The notes beneath the pieces were generated by a model that did no database searches, was not told the origin of the DNA, and saw nothing but the letters and a program-made list of their open reading frames with translations. A program made the position numbers and the translations under genes. This document shows, piece by piece, positions 38,938 through 50,413 of a stretch of 64,000 bases of DNA (positions are counted from its first letter, which is position 1; every line of letters begins with the position of its first letter). The stretch comes from Whitmania pigra (Eukaryota > Annelida > Clitellata > Hirudinida > Haemopidae). The stretch is from assembly GCA_021613335.1 (NCBI GenBank), contig JAJTWR010000314.1:2920001-2984000 (forward strand). Direction: 5' to 3'.

Positions 38938-39258
38938 TCCAACATAAACAATATTGAAATCATGCTTTGAACAACACCCATTATTTAACAGCAATTTGAA
39001 ACAGTTTTACTTTAAAATAAAGTTGCATCTATGTTGCACTTAATTCCAGATTTAAAAATAATGTATTCTCCCATGTATAAATCACTTTTTTTTTTAAATT
39101 GACAGTCTAAAACAGGATGGGCCTTATGCATAGGTTGCTGATGTTTTTAGTAACATTACTTGTTTTTCAAACTTGTTATTCCCCAAACCAAGGTGAGCCT
39201 TATATGGGAGTCTTAAACTTGGGTAAATAAAGTATTTAAATCTCATTTGAGATTTTAC

Positions 39259-42200
39259 CTTCATCCGGAGGCGTGGTGATTTTGAATGGCAGATTTTCAT
39301 TTTGAGAAGGCTCATCCAAAAAGGTCAAATTGCCTGAAAAACATCAATTCCTATTAATAAAAAAAAGAGATGGGAATGTGTAAATCTGTTAGCCATTTAG
39401 TAATTTGAAAACGTCAACTTAACTAAAAACGTCTAAAAATGGTATTTGTAACTGTTACGTAATGTCCCAAAAATATTTTAGCAAGATTAAACACATTTTA
39501 CCTGAGAGTGAGGGTGCTGTAGGCGTGAGATGTACATCTTCAAACGAAGGTTTATTCGACAGCAGAAAATCAGCTGAAACAATTGCAACTCTATCATAAA
39601 ATAAAAAAGATTTTCTAAAACATTTGATTTGTGACTTCTTATTACATCAAATAAAAACTCTTAAATCAATAAAATAAATTCACTATTTTTAAAGTTTCAA
39701 TTTATCACCTTTTTAATGGAATTTAAATAATAAATATTTCACCTGGTGCTGAGGGTTCAACAGGTGCAACTTGACCTTGATGAAATTTGAACCCACTTAA
39801 AGACTCTTTATATTCCTCGTCTTTGACACTCACATCATCATCATTTCTTGGGGGTGCTTCTTTCACAGCAGCTAAGTGAAGAAGTTACAAATTGTGATTA
39901 CAAGTTTAATCAAAATATTTAATAATTATTATTATAAGTTACTATAATAAATTGTTAGAAACACTTCATACTTGCACTAACAAGCGGATTAACCGAATGG
40001 GTTATGTGCCTGCATGCGTTGGCAATGGCAACAGCCACAATGTGTCGTGTTCGAAACCCAGCCTGCACTACCACCAGTGCCCTAGGGAAGGAGCGCTGTA
40101 TAAATGGTTACAAGAAGCGCCTCTGATGCTATGCACATGGTGCTTTATAAAGGAAGTTACAGTTACCAGCCAAAAAAAATCTAGAGAAATTATACCATTT
40201 CAATTATTAAAGCTATTATTTATTAATAAAAAAAGCATGTTATTATGGCATTAATTTCAGTCAAAAAGCAGCTTGCCTTCAACTAGAGGCACCAGATAAG
40301 ACAACACTTTTGGATTAAACTGGAAATTAGTTCCTATCAAAGTAAATAGATTTAATGAAGTTTTGAAAAAAAATAAGCTTTAAAAAAGTTCTTGGAATCT
40401 ATCTTAAGTTCAATGACAGGTTTTAAAATAACTAATTAATCAATTCCACAATAACTTATATTAATTTGTTAAGGTAATCAATTCTCAATGAATAATGATT
40501 AATGATTATTTGAATTACTTTTTAGTAAACTCGATGTACTGGTTCCTTCGATGCAACCTTTAGAGAGTGCTAAAACTATCACATAAGAAAACATTAGTCA
40601 CATGTAAAATTTCATTTTCAGGAAAACACTCATAAAATTAATCAGAAATTGTATCAAACAATTGTATGTGAAGACACAAACAACTCACCTTTCAGAAGTG
40701 GTTTAAAGCATTCCAGCATATTGGGATTATTAAAGTCAATTCCTGATAAATCACAAGATTTCTAAAGATATTATAAATTTTAAATAAATTTTAATGATTT
40801 GGTTACATAATGGTGTAATAATTTCATTCTCGTCAATTTGTCACTACAAACCAGCAAATAATTCATTTTATAATAAATAAAAATAATAAAGTGATATTAA
40901 TAAATAACTAAAAGTTCCATTAAGACAGTACATTGTTCTTAAGCTTACTTGTGAGCACAGTCTTCAAAATTGGCATGCCACACTCTTCTGGATAATCTGT
41001 TATAAATTTATAAAACAATTACTACAAATAAAACAATATTTAGAACAAAATATAAAAGAATAGCAACACAGCAATATATTCTTGTCCTAATTGTTGCAAA
41101 GATGTTTGTCAACAGAAAATGTACCTTTGAGGAGATGCTTCAAGCTCACCACCACTTCTGGATCTTTGATATCAAGATCTTGTTAAATATAAACTCAGTA
41201 TTACATGTTAAGATCTTGTTAAATATAAATTCAGTATTACATGTTTAACGGTGAACCACATGAATAAAGCACTTTGTAACTTCAATCGCATTAATTATTT
41301 GCTGTATATGATATGTATCACTAGACAATAATTTGACATAAAAAAATTAACATAAATTAAACAAAGAAACAAATATGGTGATTTACATTAGTTAAAAATT
41401 TGTTAAGTAATAATTTAAGGGTGATAAAAATTCATCATCTTTATTATCATCATCAGATGCATTGCTAGCAGTCCTGAATTCTTAATATACTACTATTTTC
41501 TAAATATATATTATTATTATTAAACTATTAAACCTATTAAACTAAAATGTCTATTGGTTCCATGCTACATTATGGTGCAGTGTGATCATTGATATTGATA
41601 TTGATGGCATTAACTGATACAGATTATTTCTATCTAGTCAATTTAAAATGGTTGCTGTTATACTTTTAAACCTGTTCTTTAAACTATCTATCACCTCAGG
41701 ATCATTGAAATTCATATCTGAAAAATGAACATAAAAGTAGATTAGCTTTTCAAACAATAAAAGTTCAAAATTCATTACAAAATCAAGAATTGGCAACACT
41801 GTATTTCATTAAAAAAAGACATTTTTGCAGTGTTGTAAAAATTATTCCACTTCAGTAATTAGATAAAAGTAAAAGTAATACCTCATAAAGTTACTTAAGT
41901 GTAAGTAAAAAGTATTGTCTCAAAAATTTACCGAAGTAAAAGTAAAAAGTTACAGCATCTAAAAGTTACTTTTAAGTAAAAATTACAAGTAACTTTGATG
42001 CTGCCATTATTATGATCATACATCATTCCTTATTATTTAAAAGGAATTGTTTCTATGTATCGTTAAAACAATTGTTGGTATTAACTGCTAGTACTAACAA
42101 TCATTAAGTGATAACATTTGCACTAATGCATTTTTTAGTGTTTTTATTATTTATTACAATCACAAATGTTTGTTAAATTTTAACATAACTAAGTCCTCGA

Positions 42201-43233
42201 ATAGTTTGTCACTCATTCCGGTCCTTCGGCTGTTCTTTGTCATACCAGCACAGCTGAATAAACTTTCAACCGCTGCACTAGCTGGCAGAGGAGAGTTCAA
42301 CTGGATAAATAATTTCTTCAGGGTCTGGCTTCCAGTAATAATGTTCATGTCATCTGATCAATATCAGTGTGAGACACAGTTGACCTTGTGCAATTGAAGA
42401 AACTGTCTTCACCACTGTCAGCTTCAGATGAATGAGATGCTTTCTCCAATTTAACAAAAACGAATGGTGACAACCACAAAAGAATGACTGATCGGAAAGA
42501 GAAAGGTTCTCGAATGAACCAAAGAAAAATAATCTAGAATTTCACAAAAATTTTAAAATAAAATTAAACTAATTTAAAATTTTATCTATGTTACTTTGTA
42601 AAATTCCAAAATGCCAAAATGGTAACAAAGTAAAAATATGACCAAAAATAGTAATTTGCTACAAGTAAAAGTACGAACATTTTTTTGAAATTGTTACAAG
42701 TAAAAATTGCCAAAAATTACATGTAATTCGATACCGCACAACACTGCATTTTTGTAGATTAAACAATTAACATTGTTCAATCATTACCTGTCACTGGACA
42801 CTTATTTTCAGTTGAAGTTTTAAGATCAATCAAAATCTTCTCTGTTAATTCCTTATGCAAATGTTTAGCTACAAAGAATTGGTTACTTAATATTAAACTC
42901 CTCAAAAAACATTCGAAAGCTCTTTCGCCTCTTTTCATGATGAGATCCACAAAGTAGAGGGATCGACTGACCCTGGTTAAACGTCCTTTCTAGAAGCAGA
43001 AGAATAATATATTGGTATTCAAATTAGTTAAATTCAACTGATGTTCAGATGAATCAAATCAAGGATAGACTCCTGCTAAGTCACAAAACAATCCTCACCA
43101 TTAACGTTTCTTCATGTTCTTCTGTTATTATTTTGTCATCTCTCAAATAAGACAACATCTCTGCTGAAACATATAAGTTGTCCTTCAGATAGACTCTGTT
43201 ATTGGCAAGAATCTTTCTGTGTTTTGGATCCAT
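39259..43233 (-). CDS. CARD-domain protein built from small phase-1 exons (3' end not resolved)
   Basis: Minus-strand exons: 43233-43099, 42989-42788, 41717-41664, 41178-41125, 40996-40949, 40742-40689, 40569-40531 (tentative), 40306-40277 (tentative, GC donor), 39871-39743, 39573-39502, 39333-39259. The first two exons encode a CARD: MDPKHRKILANNRVYLKDNL, DKIITEEHEETL, then the conserved MKRGERAFECFLRSL, closest to caspase-2-type CARDs in my memory. All later exons are phase 1 at both ends. Four encode 16-18-residue variants of one motif: MNFNDPEVIDSLKNRFK, LDIKDPEVVVSLKHLLK, DYPEECGMPILKTVL and IDFNNPNMLECFKPLLK. Three further exons encode Pro/Ser/Asp-rich linker. No caspase, death or NACHT domain was found down to 33 kb. 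A possible last exon after an acceptor at 38668 would add three residues and a stop. CARDs act by homotypic binding in apoptosis or innate signalling. Confidence 0.72.
39980..40152 (+). mobile_element. tRNA-derived SINE, single monomer with LINE-type tail
   Basis: It contains an A-box-like ACCGAATGGGTTATG (39991-40005) and a B-box-like GTGTTCGAAACCC (40047-40059), then GGAAGGAGCGCTGTATAAAT as in the 14.7-15.05 kb element. The end, GCGCCTCTGATGCTATGCAC (about 40118-40137), matches the 3' tail of the LINE at 15.1 kb. It lies antisense in an intron of the CARD gene. Confidence 0.8.
41175..41246. repeat. 36-bp tandem duplication over a CARD-gene splice acceptor
   Basis: Two units starting AGATCTTGTTAAATATAAA (41175 and 41211) with one substitution. 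The first unit covers the acceptor and first bases of the exon 41178-41125. Confidence 0.88.
41828..42746 (-). mobile_element. hAT-family DNA transposon, 919 bp, defective
   Basis: The ends are CAGTGTTGTAAAAATTATT and, at the right, CGCACAACACTG, so the first 9-10 bases are inverted repeats. An 8-bp target duplication CATTTTTG flanks it (41820-41827, 42747-42754). On the minus strand 42348-42160 encodes the end of a hAT transposase dimerisation region: LPASAAVESLFSCAG, then RRTGMSDKLFEDLVMLKFN. The rest of the transposase is missing. The subterminal regions are rich in AAGTAAAAGTA motifs. It sits in an intron of the CARD gene. Confidence 0.92.
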
Positions 43234-45087
43234 TGCTGCAATTCTTATGATCTTAAACACATTAAAAATCTTTATTCATTTATTTATTTTATTAACGTTA
43301 CCATCAATATAATATAAATAATAATTAGCACTAAATATCTCCTAATAATCATTTACCCAATTCAAATTATCCCTTTCCAATATCGCCGTCGCCGTATAAC
43401 TTTTTTTCTGTCAAATCAAAGTGCTGAACTAGTGAATGAATTTGGTTCAAACGTTGTGGGAATAAAAGCTACAAAAATATACCCGAGCCTGAGTTCTTTG
43501 ATTTTACGATATCCTTAACCACTCCTGAGTGGCATGAACAGTTAATATTATTATTTATTTTATTTTTTTTATAATAGTAATAATATTTATAATAATATTT
43601 TTTGGTAATATCGATACGTTTGAACATAAAATCGAAATTCCTCAAAACGCAAAATGGACCTGTCAAAAATAAATTCATGGAAATTCCAGCATCATTGGTG
43701 AGGGATCATTGGCTCACTACAAGTGGGGAGAGAGGTTCTATGTATCATAGTTTGTAAAATAACATACCATTCCATACAAGGACGAAATTGTTTGATTTAA
43801 TTTGATGCATGTCTTCTTTGAACTAGTTCCAAAGTTTTTGCAAATTTTTATAAACAACAGAATATTAAAATAATAGATGTAAAACTATTAAAATATAAGC
43901 TTACAAAATTTAAAAATTAGTTAATTTTTAAAAAATGAGGATTACACAAAAAATTGCCCTCCCTTCATTTATGGATGACCCCTTGTGAAAACTTCTATCT
44001 AAATATACATATCTCGAAAATAAAATTCTTAATGAACATTTTGATATACATTTGATTAATGTGCTTCCTCAAAAATAAGACAGTGTCTTTTATTAATTTT
44101 TGCTCCTTCGACCATCGATGAGCCAGACAGGGCAGTTCTCTCTGCAGAGAAGGAACTTGTCGATGGACTAAATTTTGAAACTAAAAAAAAACTTTGCGGA
44201 AAGAAAAGCGGAAAATTTGTTTGTAAGTTAATATTTGATTGTAGTTTCATGAGAATAACTATATGAGAACTTTTCGAAATTTTGAAGATTAACGGATTAT
44301 TAACGTTCAAGAGGGACGGGGGCGGCAAATCCTTTGACCAGTGGTACGCCACTGTTCTTGTCCAGTGAGTCTTCCACGATTTCTGTCTTATATTCAATGG
44401 AATAGTTTTTTCTTTTTGTACTTATCTTGTCGAAATAACTATTAATGGTTATAATAAATCTGTTACATATTCGACGCACTGAATTAAGGATCTTCACAAA
44501 CACAAACCTTTGCAACTGTGTTGTTATTTGTTGTCTCTTTACCGCTTATCCGTTTACATGCAAATACTGTTGTTATATTAATATTTAACTAAACTTTTAC
44601 TGATATTAAATTAATGGCTTACAATTCAAATTATTATTGTGTTTCAACAGACCGTAAATGCCGGCTAACGATATTAACTAGGCTCTAGTTACTATATTAA
44701 GAGCATCTTGAAAAATCATGCTGTGGTTTATTTTCGGGGTTGGTCTTATTTTAAGGAAAACACGGTAGAAGCTGTACGGTCCCAGCGTCATATTTTAATC
44801 GTCTAAGCAAATGATGATTTTTATGGAATATTTTCAGACGTTGAGAGATTATAAAATGATTGAAAATAAGAATGAAATACACAAGTCTAAATGAGAAAAC
44901 AGTAAATTTAACTTATAAATAACTCTTTCAATGCAAGCCACGGCTACGAATCTACTGGACTTTGAAACCTCGGCTGCAGCGACAAGCAGTATATAATTTG
45001 ATAGTTTATGAGCAACTCTGCTTGGAGATAAAAGTTGTAGAAAAGCCTATTTTGTTTGCCTTCCTTCCGATTTTGATAGACAAACAA
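43234..45087. other. Divergent intergenic region between CARD and L3HYPDH genes
   Basis: About 1.85 kb presumably containing both 5' UTRs and promoters. A GC-richer block at 44085-44170 and 44305-44400 has short open frames but no protein I recognise. Confidence 0.5.
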
Positions 45088-46762
45088 ATGGATGGAGTGG
45101 ACTCAGAAGCTACCATAAACAGCAGCATCTGCATCAAAACCATTGAGATGCATAGCGGAGGCGAACCTCTAAGAATTGTGGAAAGCGGGTGGCCTGCTCT
45201 ACCAGGAACAGAAAGGACTTTGCTTCAAAAAAGACGGTACGTTCGCCAATTCCATGACCATCTGAGGAAGTTCATCATGCACGAACCCAGAGGACACCAC
45301 GACATGTACGGGGTTTTGATACTGGAAGCAGATCATCCTGAAGCCGATTTTGCTGTCCTTTTCATGCATAACGAAGGATACAGGTTTGGTTAGGGAGAAT
45401 GTTGTATTTAATTACGTAGTTTATCTTTATAATCATCGAGTAATTGTTATGAGTTTTAATCATTGTGATATCGCATGCTTAATTTACTTTGTTACATTTT
45501 AAATGTTATACAGCTATCATTGCATAATCAATTAATTATTCATGACTGCGACCATTCTGATCAAAGCACAATGTGTGGCCATGCCATGATGGCTCTTGGA
45601 AGATATGCAGTGGACAAAGGACTTATCCCAAAAGAAAGACTGGTAGAACCCGAGGTAATGGTGAAGGTGCAGTGTCCCTGTGGCCTAGTGACTCTCTGGA
45701 CGGAGTGGAAAGATGGAAAATCTGGCGGCGTTCGCTTCCATAGTGTGCCAGCTTTTGCCTTTGCCACAGGTGATGATATTGACCGTGGTCATAGATGTCC
45801 TCAACGTGTGAATTAGTAAAATTGAATTAATTAATGTAATAATTTAATAGGGTTGTTAAATGTTGTTTTTTCCATTAACAGATGTCGAGATTGAAATTCC
45901 AGGATCAACAAAGAATCCAAGAGTTGACATCTCTTATGGAGGTGCATTTTATGCCCTTGTCAGGGACTCAGACATAGGCCTCGATGTAAACAGATCATCC
46001 ACCAATCAAATCGTTCAAATGGCCACCCTCGTGTCTGGTTGGTTGGAAATAACAATGTTTCTTAATTGTGACTACAATAGCAATATTTACATCATGTTTC
46101 CCACAATATCTTAATAAATTTATATAATATTGATTATTATTGCTGTCATCATTTGTTAAATTTTGATATTCGTTTGTCTAAAAAATCAGTTAATTTTAAA
46201 CTTTAACCAATTAAGTTTAAAATGTTACTTATTAAATATTTATTTTTTTGAGATCTTGCTTTAACATTTTTTATTGTTCCCTTTTCCAGAGGCTGTGAGG
46301 TCAAAAGTTAAGGTGAGTCACCCCTCAAGTGAAGACCTTGGATTTCTCTATGGAACTATTGTAACGGACGGCAGAGATGGAGAACTTGAAAGCACAAATC
46401 TGACAATATTCGCAGACAAAGAGGTAGCATTTTTAAACCAGTCAATTGATCAAATGTTGTCAATTGATTGTGTTTGATCATTCCAGGTTGACAGGGCACC
46501 AACCGGTTCAGGTGTCACAGCTCGAATGGCTGCTCAATACCATAAAGAATTAGCTAAACTAGGTCAAGTCAAAAAGTTCAGAAGTGCTGCCACGGGCGAT
46601 GTTTATGGCGGCAAAGTGGTGAAACTAGTAGAGGGAACGCATAATGAAGGTTTCGGGCCTTCAGTAATTGTGGAGGTTTCCGGCAGGGGATTTTACAGCG
46701 GTTCGTGCACATTTACAGCAGAGGATGATGACGAGTTGAAAGGAGGGTTTCTGTTGAAATGA
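45088..46762 (+). CDS. L3HYPDH: Trans-L-3-hydroxyproline dehydratase
   Basis: Five exons: 45088-45383, 45567-45769, 45882-46037, 46290-46423, 46487-46762, in phase throughout, giving 354 aa, the same as the human enzyme. It dehydrates trans-3-hydroxy-L-proline to pyrroline-2-carboxylate in the cytosol and belongs to the proline racemase fold. Visible blocks are EMHSGGEPLRIV, EPRGHHDMYGVL, the active-site STMCGHAMMALGR, CPCGLVTLW, VRFHSVPAFAFATD, ISYGGAFYA, HPSSEDLGFLYGTI and DRAPTGSGVTARMAAQYH. The second catalytic position is Thr (GSGVTAR) rather than Cys, the mark of the dehydratase against the racemase. It ends with GGFLLK. The start was taken at the first ATG that fits the family N-terminus (MDGVDSEA). 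The poly(A) signal is at 46898-46903. Confidence 0.95.
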
Positions 46763-47251
46763 AATTCGCCAAAAAGTTTTGATTGTAGACCTTCATTTCT
46801 ACATAATAATTCCTAAATCGTACTTGAATTAGAAGAATTTCAATTGAGATAAAACCTTTTTATTAAGCATATTGATTGATTCAATGTCAACTATCACAAT
46901 AAAATGTTGGAGATCAAACAAAAAATAATAAAAATGATAAATAAACAATAAATAATACAAAAATTACCTTAATTGAGAAAGAGAATGAGTGTAAAAATCG
47001 CAGAACAAAAATAAAACAAAGATGGTAAAACAAAAAATTTCAAACAATTATAATATTTTCTGTAAATACTAATTGTTACAAGCAATCGATAAGTGTTGGA
47101 AAAACCACTAAGTCATCTCAAGTGTAGCTCCTTGTCTTGAATGAAAATATTCCATCAACTAAAGAATAATTAATAAATAAATAAATAAAATATTCAAGAA
47201 ATAAACTACAAGGCAATCTACTCAGTTACGAGTAAAACTTGTAGGTCATTT
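46763..47251. other. Convergent 3' region of L3HYPDH and caspase genes
   Basis: AT-rich 3' UTR sequence. AATAAA at 46898-46903 (plus) fits L3HYPDH. AATAAA at 46863-46858 (minus) could serve the caspase. Confidence 0.55.
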
Positions 47252-50200
47252 TTAAGTCAAAAATGGTACGTCAACATACATGAAGTTGAATGCCGATCGA
47301 AGTGGTCTAATATTGTAAAGGTCCATCTGCATATTCAAACTGGCTTGATTAACATAAACAAGTCGGGAGGCTACAACAGTGGGTTGAGTGTCTTGTTCTC
47401 TCAAAGTTTTATCTAAGCATGGAGATTCCTAGGTTTGCAAAATGTAATATCACAATAACACTTTAATAAACAAAATTGCAGATAAGTAATGATTGTTGAC
47501 TAATTTCATAAGTTAATTTAGTGGGTAAACTTTAATCTGTAAAATATAGATCTTAATTAAGCAAGACTTGACCAAAAATATCAACCTGATAGGTTTGAGC
47601 CACTTCACCAGTCGTTCGGGTATCTCGTTGTCTCAAAGTTTCATTTGAGCTTGGAAATTCCTAAGTTTGAAAAAGGTAACACGACATCAACACTTTAATA
47701 AAGGAAGTATCAGACCATTTCATTGTTAATTTAATGTGTAAACTGTTACCTACAAAATTCGGGTCAGTAATACATTAAATTGAATTGTAAAGACATTAAG
47801 TTAAAGATACATGATGAAAGCAAGCACAGGTATTTAATTTAGTTATCAAAGCTTAGAACAAGTAATGATTTTGGAAGATTTCCTAAACCTACTAGAGATT
47901 AATAAATTATTTAATAATTATTATTTGTTAATTGACAACAGGTCTTATAATAAATTTTTATCCACAAGATAGATGTTACGGAAAACGGATACGGATGGAT
48001 TAATGTTAAATCTCCTTGCTCAATGGTTCTTTTAACATGCACAAATCGGACTGATAACTCACTAATTGTAGTTATGCTTTACAACAATAAAAAGCTAAAT
48101 CGCCACCATCTTTTTATCTAACCTCTTCATCAGAAAACTTATCTGCTTGCGAAATTAAAGAAGGTATTTGGATTGGCGAGAAGATGAAATTATATCTTCC
48201 AGAATCTGTTTTTTGTGGTATTTGCTGATGAGAATCTTCTTCGATTTCGTTCACAATTCTATGCACACAAAGCATTATCTCAGAATAACTCCAGTCATGA
48301 GCATGTTTTTCCAATACTTTGACCAGGGCCCTAATGAACCATGTACCCTTGTTTGGAATTCTTGCGGAATAAGTTCCTTGATGTGCAAAACAATAAAAAT
48401 TAATAGTTTGTTAATAAATTACTTTATTTACTCTATTTTGTTTTATAACTATTACTTTGCAAAGTAATGTATGTAAATGTATAAAGTTTACCTTCATAAG
48501 TTGAGTGAGATATGAAGATATCTGCTTTGCCATGTGGTTGCTTGTCATGTGGCAGTCTCATTGCGAAGTCGTGTTCAATTTTTTGACCTGGTGATTCTAT
48601 TATCAATTGTTGTAGAACTTAACACAGATGAAACAATATTTAATCTAAAATAATCAACTCATTATTATTAATTAACATTTCAATTAAAGAAAAGAACTTA
48701 AACCTTAATTGCTCATAAACATAAAGTATAAAAAACAAATGTATAGGAAGTAAAATGGAAATAATAATAATAATATTTGACCTTTCCTGCAGGCCTGCAC
48801 AAATATTAGTTTTGGTTTGTTGATGAGCAGAGGAGCATTTTTTCCATCCAGTTGTTCTTCCACATAATGCAGTTGTATCTTTCCACCATCTTGCATCAAC
48901 AAATCTTTTGATGTTCCGTGAGTCATGATGAAAAGGATGAAGGAATCCATATTTTCAAGATTCTTGTTCGTGCTTTCTTGTTTTAATGTATTCTTGAAGC
49001 TCTAATTAAATTAATACAATGTTAGCTTCAATTAATTAATGTATTCTTGAAGCTCTAATTAAATTAATACAATGTTAGCTTCAATTAATTAATGTATTCT
49101 TGAAGCTCTAATTAAATTAATACAATGTTAGCTTCAATTAATTCCCTGCTTATATTCCTTAAATTTAATCTAATTTTGCATGTTGCATTTCAATTTGCTG
49201 TACTGTTTTTAAAGGTAAATTAAAATAAATTTAAATAATTAGAAAATATAAACATACCTCTAGACTACAGTCCACTCTAATTTTGACTTTGTATCCAAGT
49301 CGAAGAAAGAGATTCTTGAGATTTTGAACGTCATATTCACTTCCTCTTCTCCTCATTTCACCCTTGATGTTGGTGATGTTGCAAATCAACACCATTCCAC
49401 GTGGTTCCGACTTCATTGCGTAGCTGTTCTAGGCGAACCACACAAATTAACTTGAAAGATTTTGAAGTTTAGTATCTAGATTATTTTCTAACTTGCTATG
49501 TTTTCATGATACACAATTTTATGATGCTGCATTTTGCTTTGAAAAAAATTAAAACGAAATTTAAAATACAATTTAAAGACTAACTTTTACAAGGTACTTC
49601 AAATCATAGCACACGTTGAAATGAAAAAGGGAAAGTCCATCTGAAATTAAGTGCACATCTTATTACAGTCTAACATGCTTTGGTCAACTAGGAACCATAT
49701 CTACAATGAACGTAAAGAAGTCACATATTATTTTTATTTGTTAACAACACAACATAACAACAAAGTTTGGAATCAATAGATAGAATAACTTCGTCAAGTT
49801 TACCTTGAATCTCTTTAATGAATTGCATTTCTTCCTTATTTTTATCATCTTCGTCACTGTCATTGCTATGAACGACAACAGCATCATTCTCTATTGATTT
49901 TTTAGTTGAAGTGCTTTTTTGGTTGCTGCGGCCAAGATTCTTGTCAAGTTTTTTCTTTGACTTCTTATCAGCAATTACACGATCGAAATCTTGACCATCA
50001 TAATCATCCTCGATCCTTGCTTTTGAAATTGCCATGTGCCTTCCACGAAGTTTTTTATAGTTGTTACGAACATCATTTCCGTTCCAATTATTGTCTGTTG
50101 TCTCTGGCACGCTATCCTCTTTACGAATTGTTTTTTTGCTGTTAATGCTGATTTTTTCCCCCCATGCTTTAGTGGCTCCTATTTCGCAAGCACCGCTTTT

Positions 50201-50413
50201 AGAATTGCCATCATAGCTTGCTTTAGATGTGTTTGGTGAAGGATCTTGTCTATGAAGTTTATTCTCGACATCACTGCCAGCAATCTTCTGAGAAGCCTTG
50301 GTTACGTTCGCTTTACGAGATTTTCTCCCCTTCTTCTTGGTGCCCTTGGATGAAAGCTGGAGATTGAAATCAAATGGAAGATCACTTCCGTCGTCATTTT
50401 CCAGGTTTGACAT
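47252..50413 (-). CDS. Caspase with long charged N-terminal region
   Basis: Eight exons on the minus strand: 50413-49804, 49640-49585, 49428-49258, 49001-48782, 48596-48492, 48376-48123, 47660-47586, 47428-47252, giving 555 aa. Residues 1-205 are a Lys/Ser/Asp-rich disordered prodomain without CARD or DED. The large subunit has SEPRGMVLICNITN, RRRGSEYDVQNLKNLF, the catalytic His in FIMTHGT and the catalytic Cys in FVQACRKE. The usual QACRG therefore reads QACRK. The small subunit has ADIFISHSTYEGTYSARIP, KGTWFIRALVKVLEKHA and a divergent end. The substrate-pocket Arg is kept but the usual SWR is SAR. Two terminal in-frame exons (47660-47586 and 47428-47252) are related to each other and add a tail beyond the normal caspase end. 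The gene is probably a cysteine protease of apoptosis. The substitutions leave some doubt about activity. Confidence 0.9.
48985..49143. repeat. 53-bp tandem repeat, three copies, over a caspase splice acceptor
   Basis: Units begin at 48985, 49038 and 49091 with AATGTATTCTTGAAGCTCTA and are virtually identical. The first unit includes the acceptor and first 16 bases of caspase exon 4 (49001-48782), so the acceptor exists three times. Confidence 0.95.

Noticed and set aside
33388..39258. A caspase catalytic domain downstream of the CARD exons
   Set aside because: I looked on the minus strand for the His, QACRG and small-subunit motifs and found none. The CARD gene is therefore not annotated as a caspase.
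39980..40059. A functional tRNA gene
   Set aside because: The A- and B-box-like motifs lack a foldable acceptor and anticodon arm, and the sequence recurs at 15 kb with a LINE-like tail. It is a SINE head.
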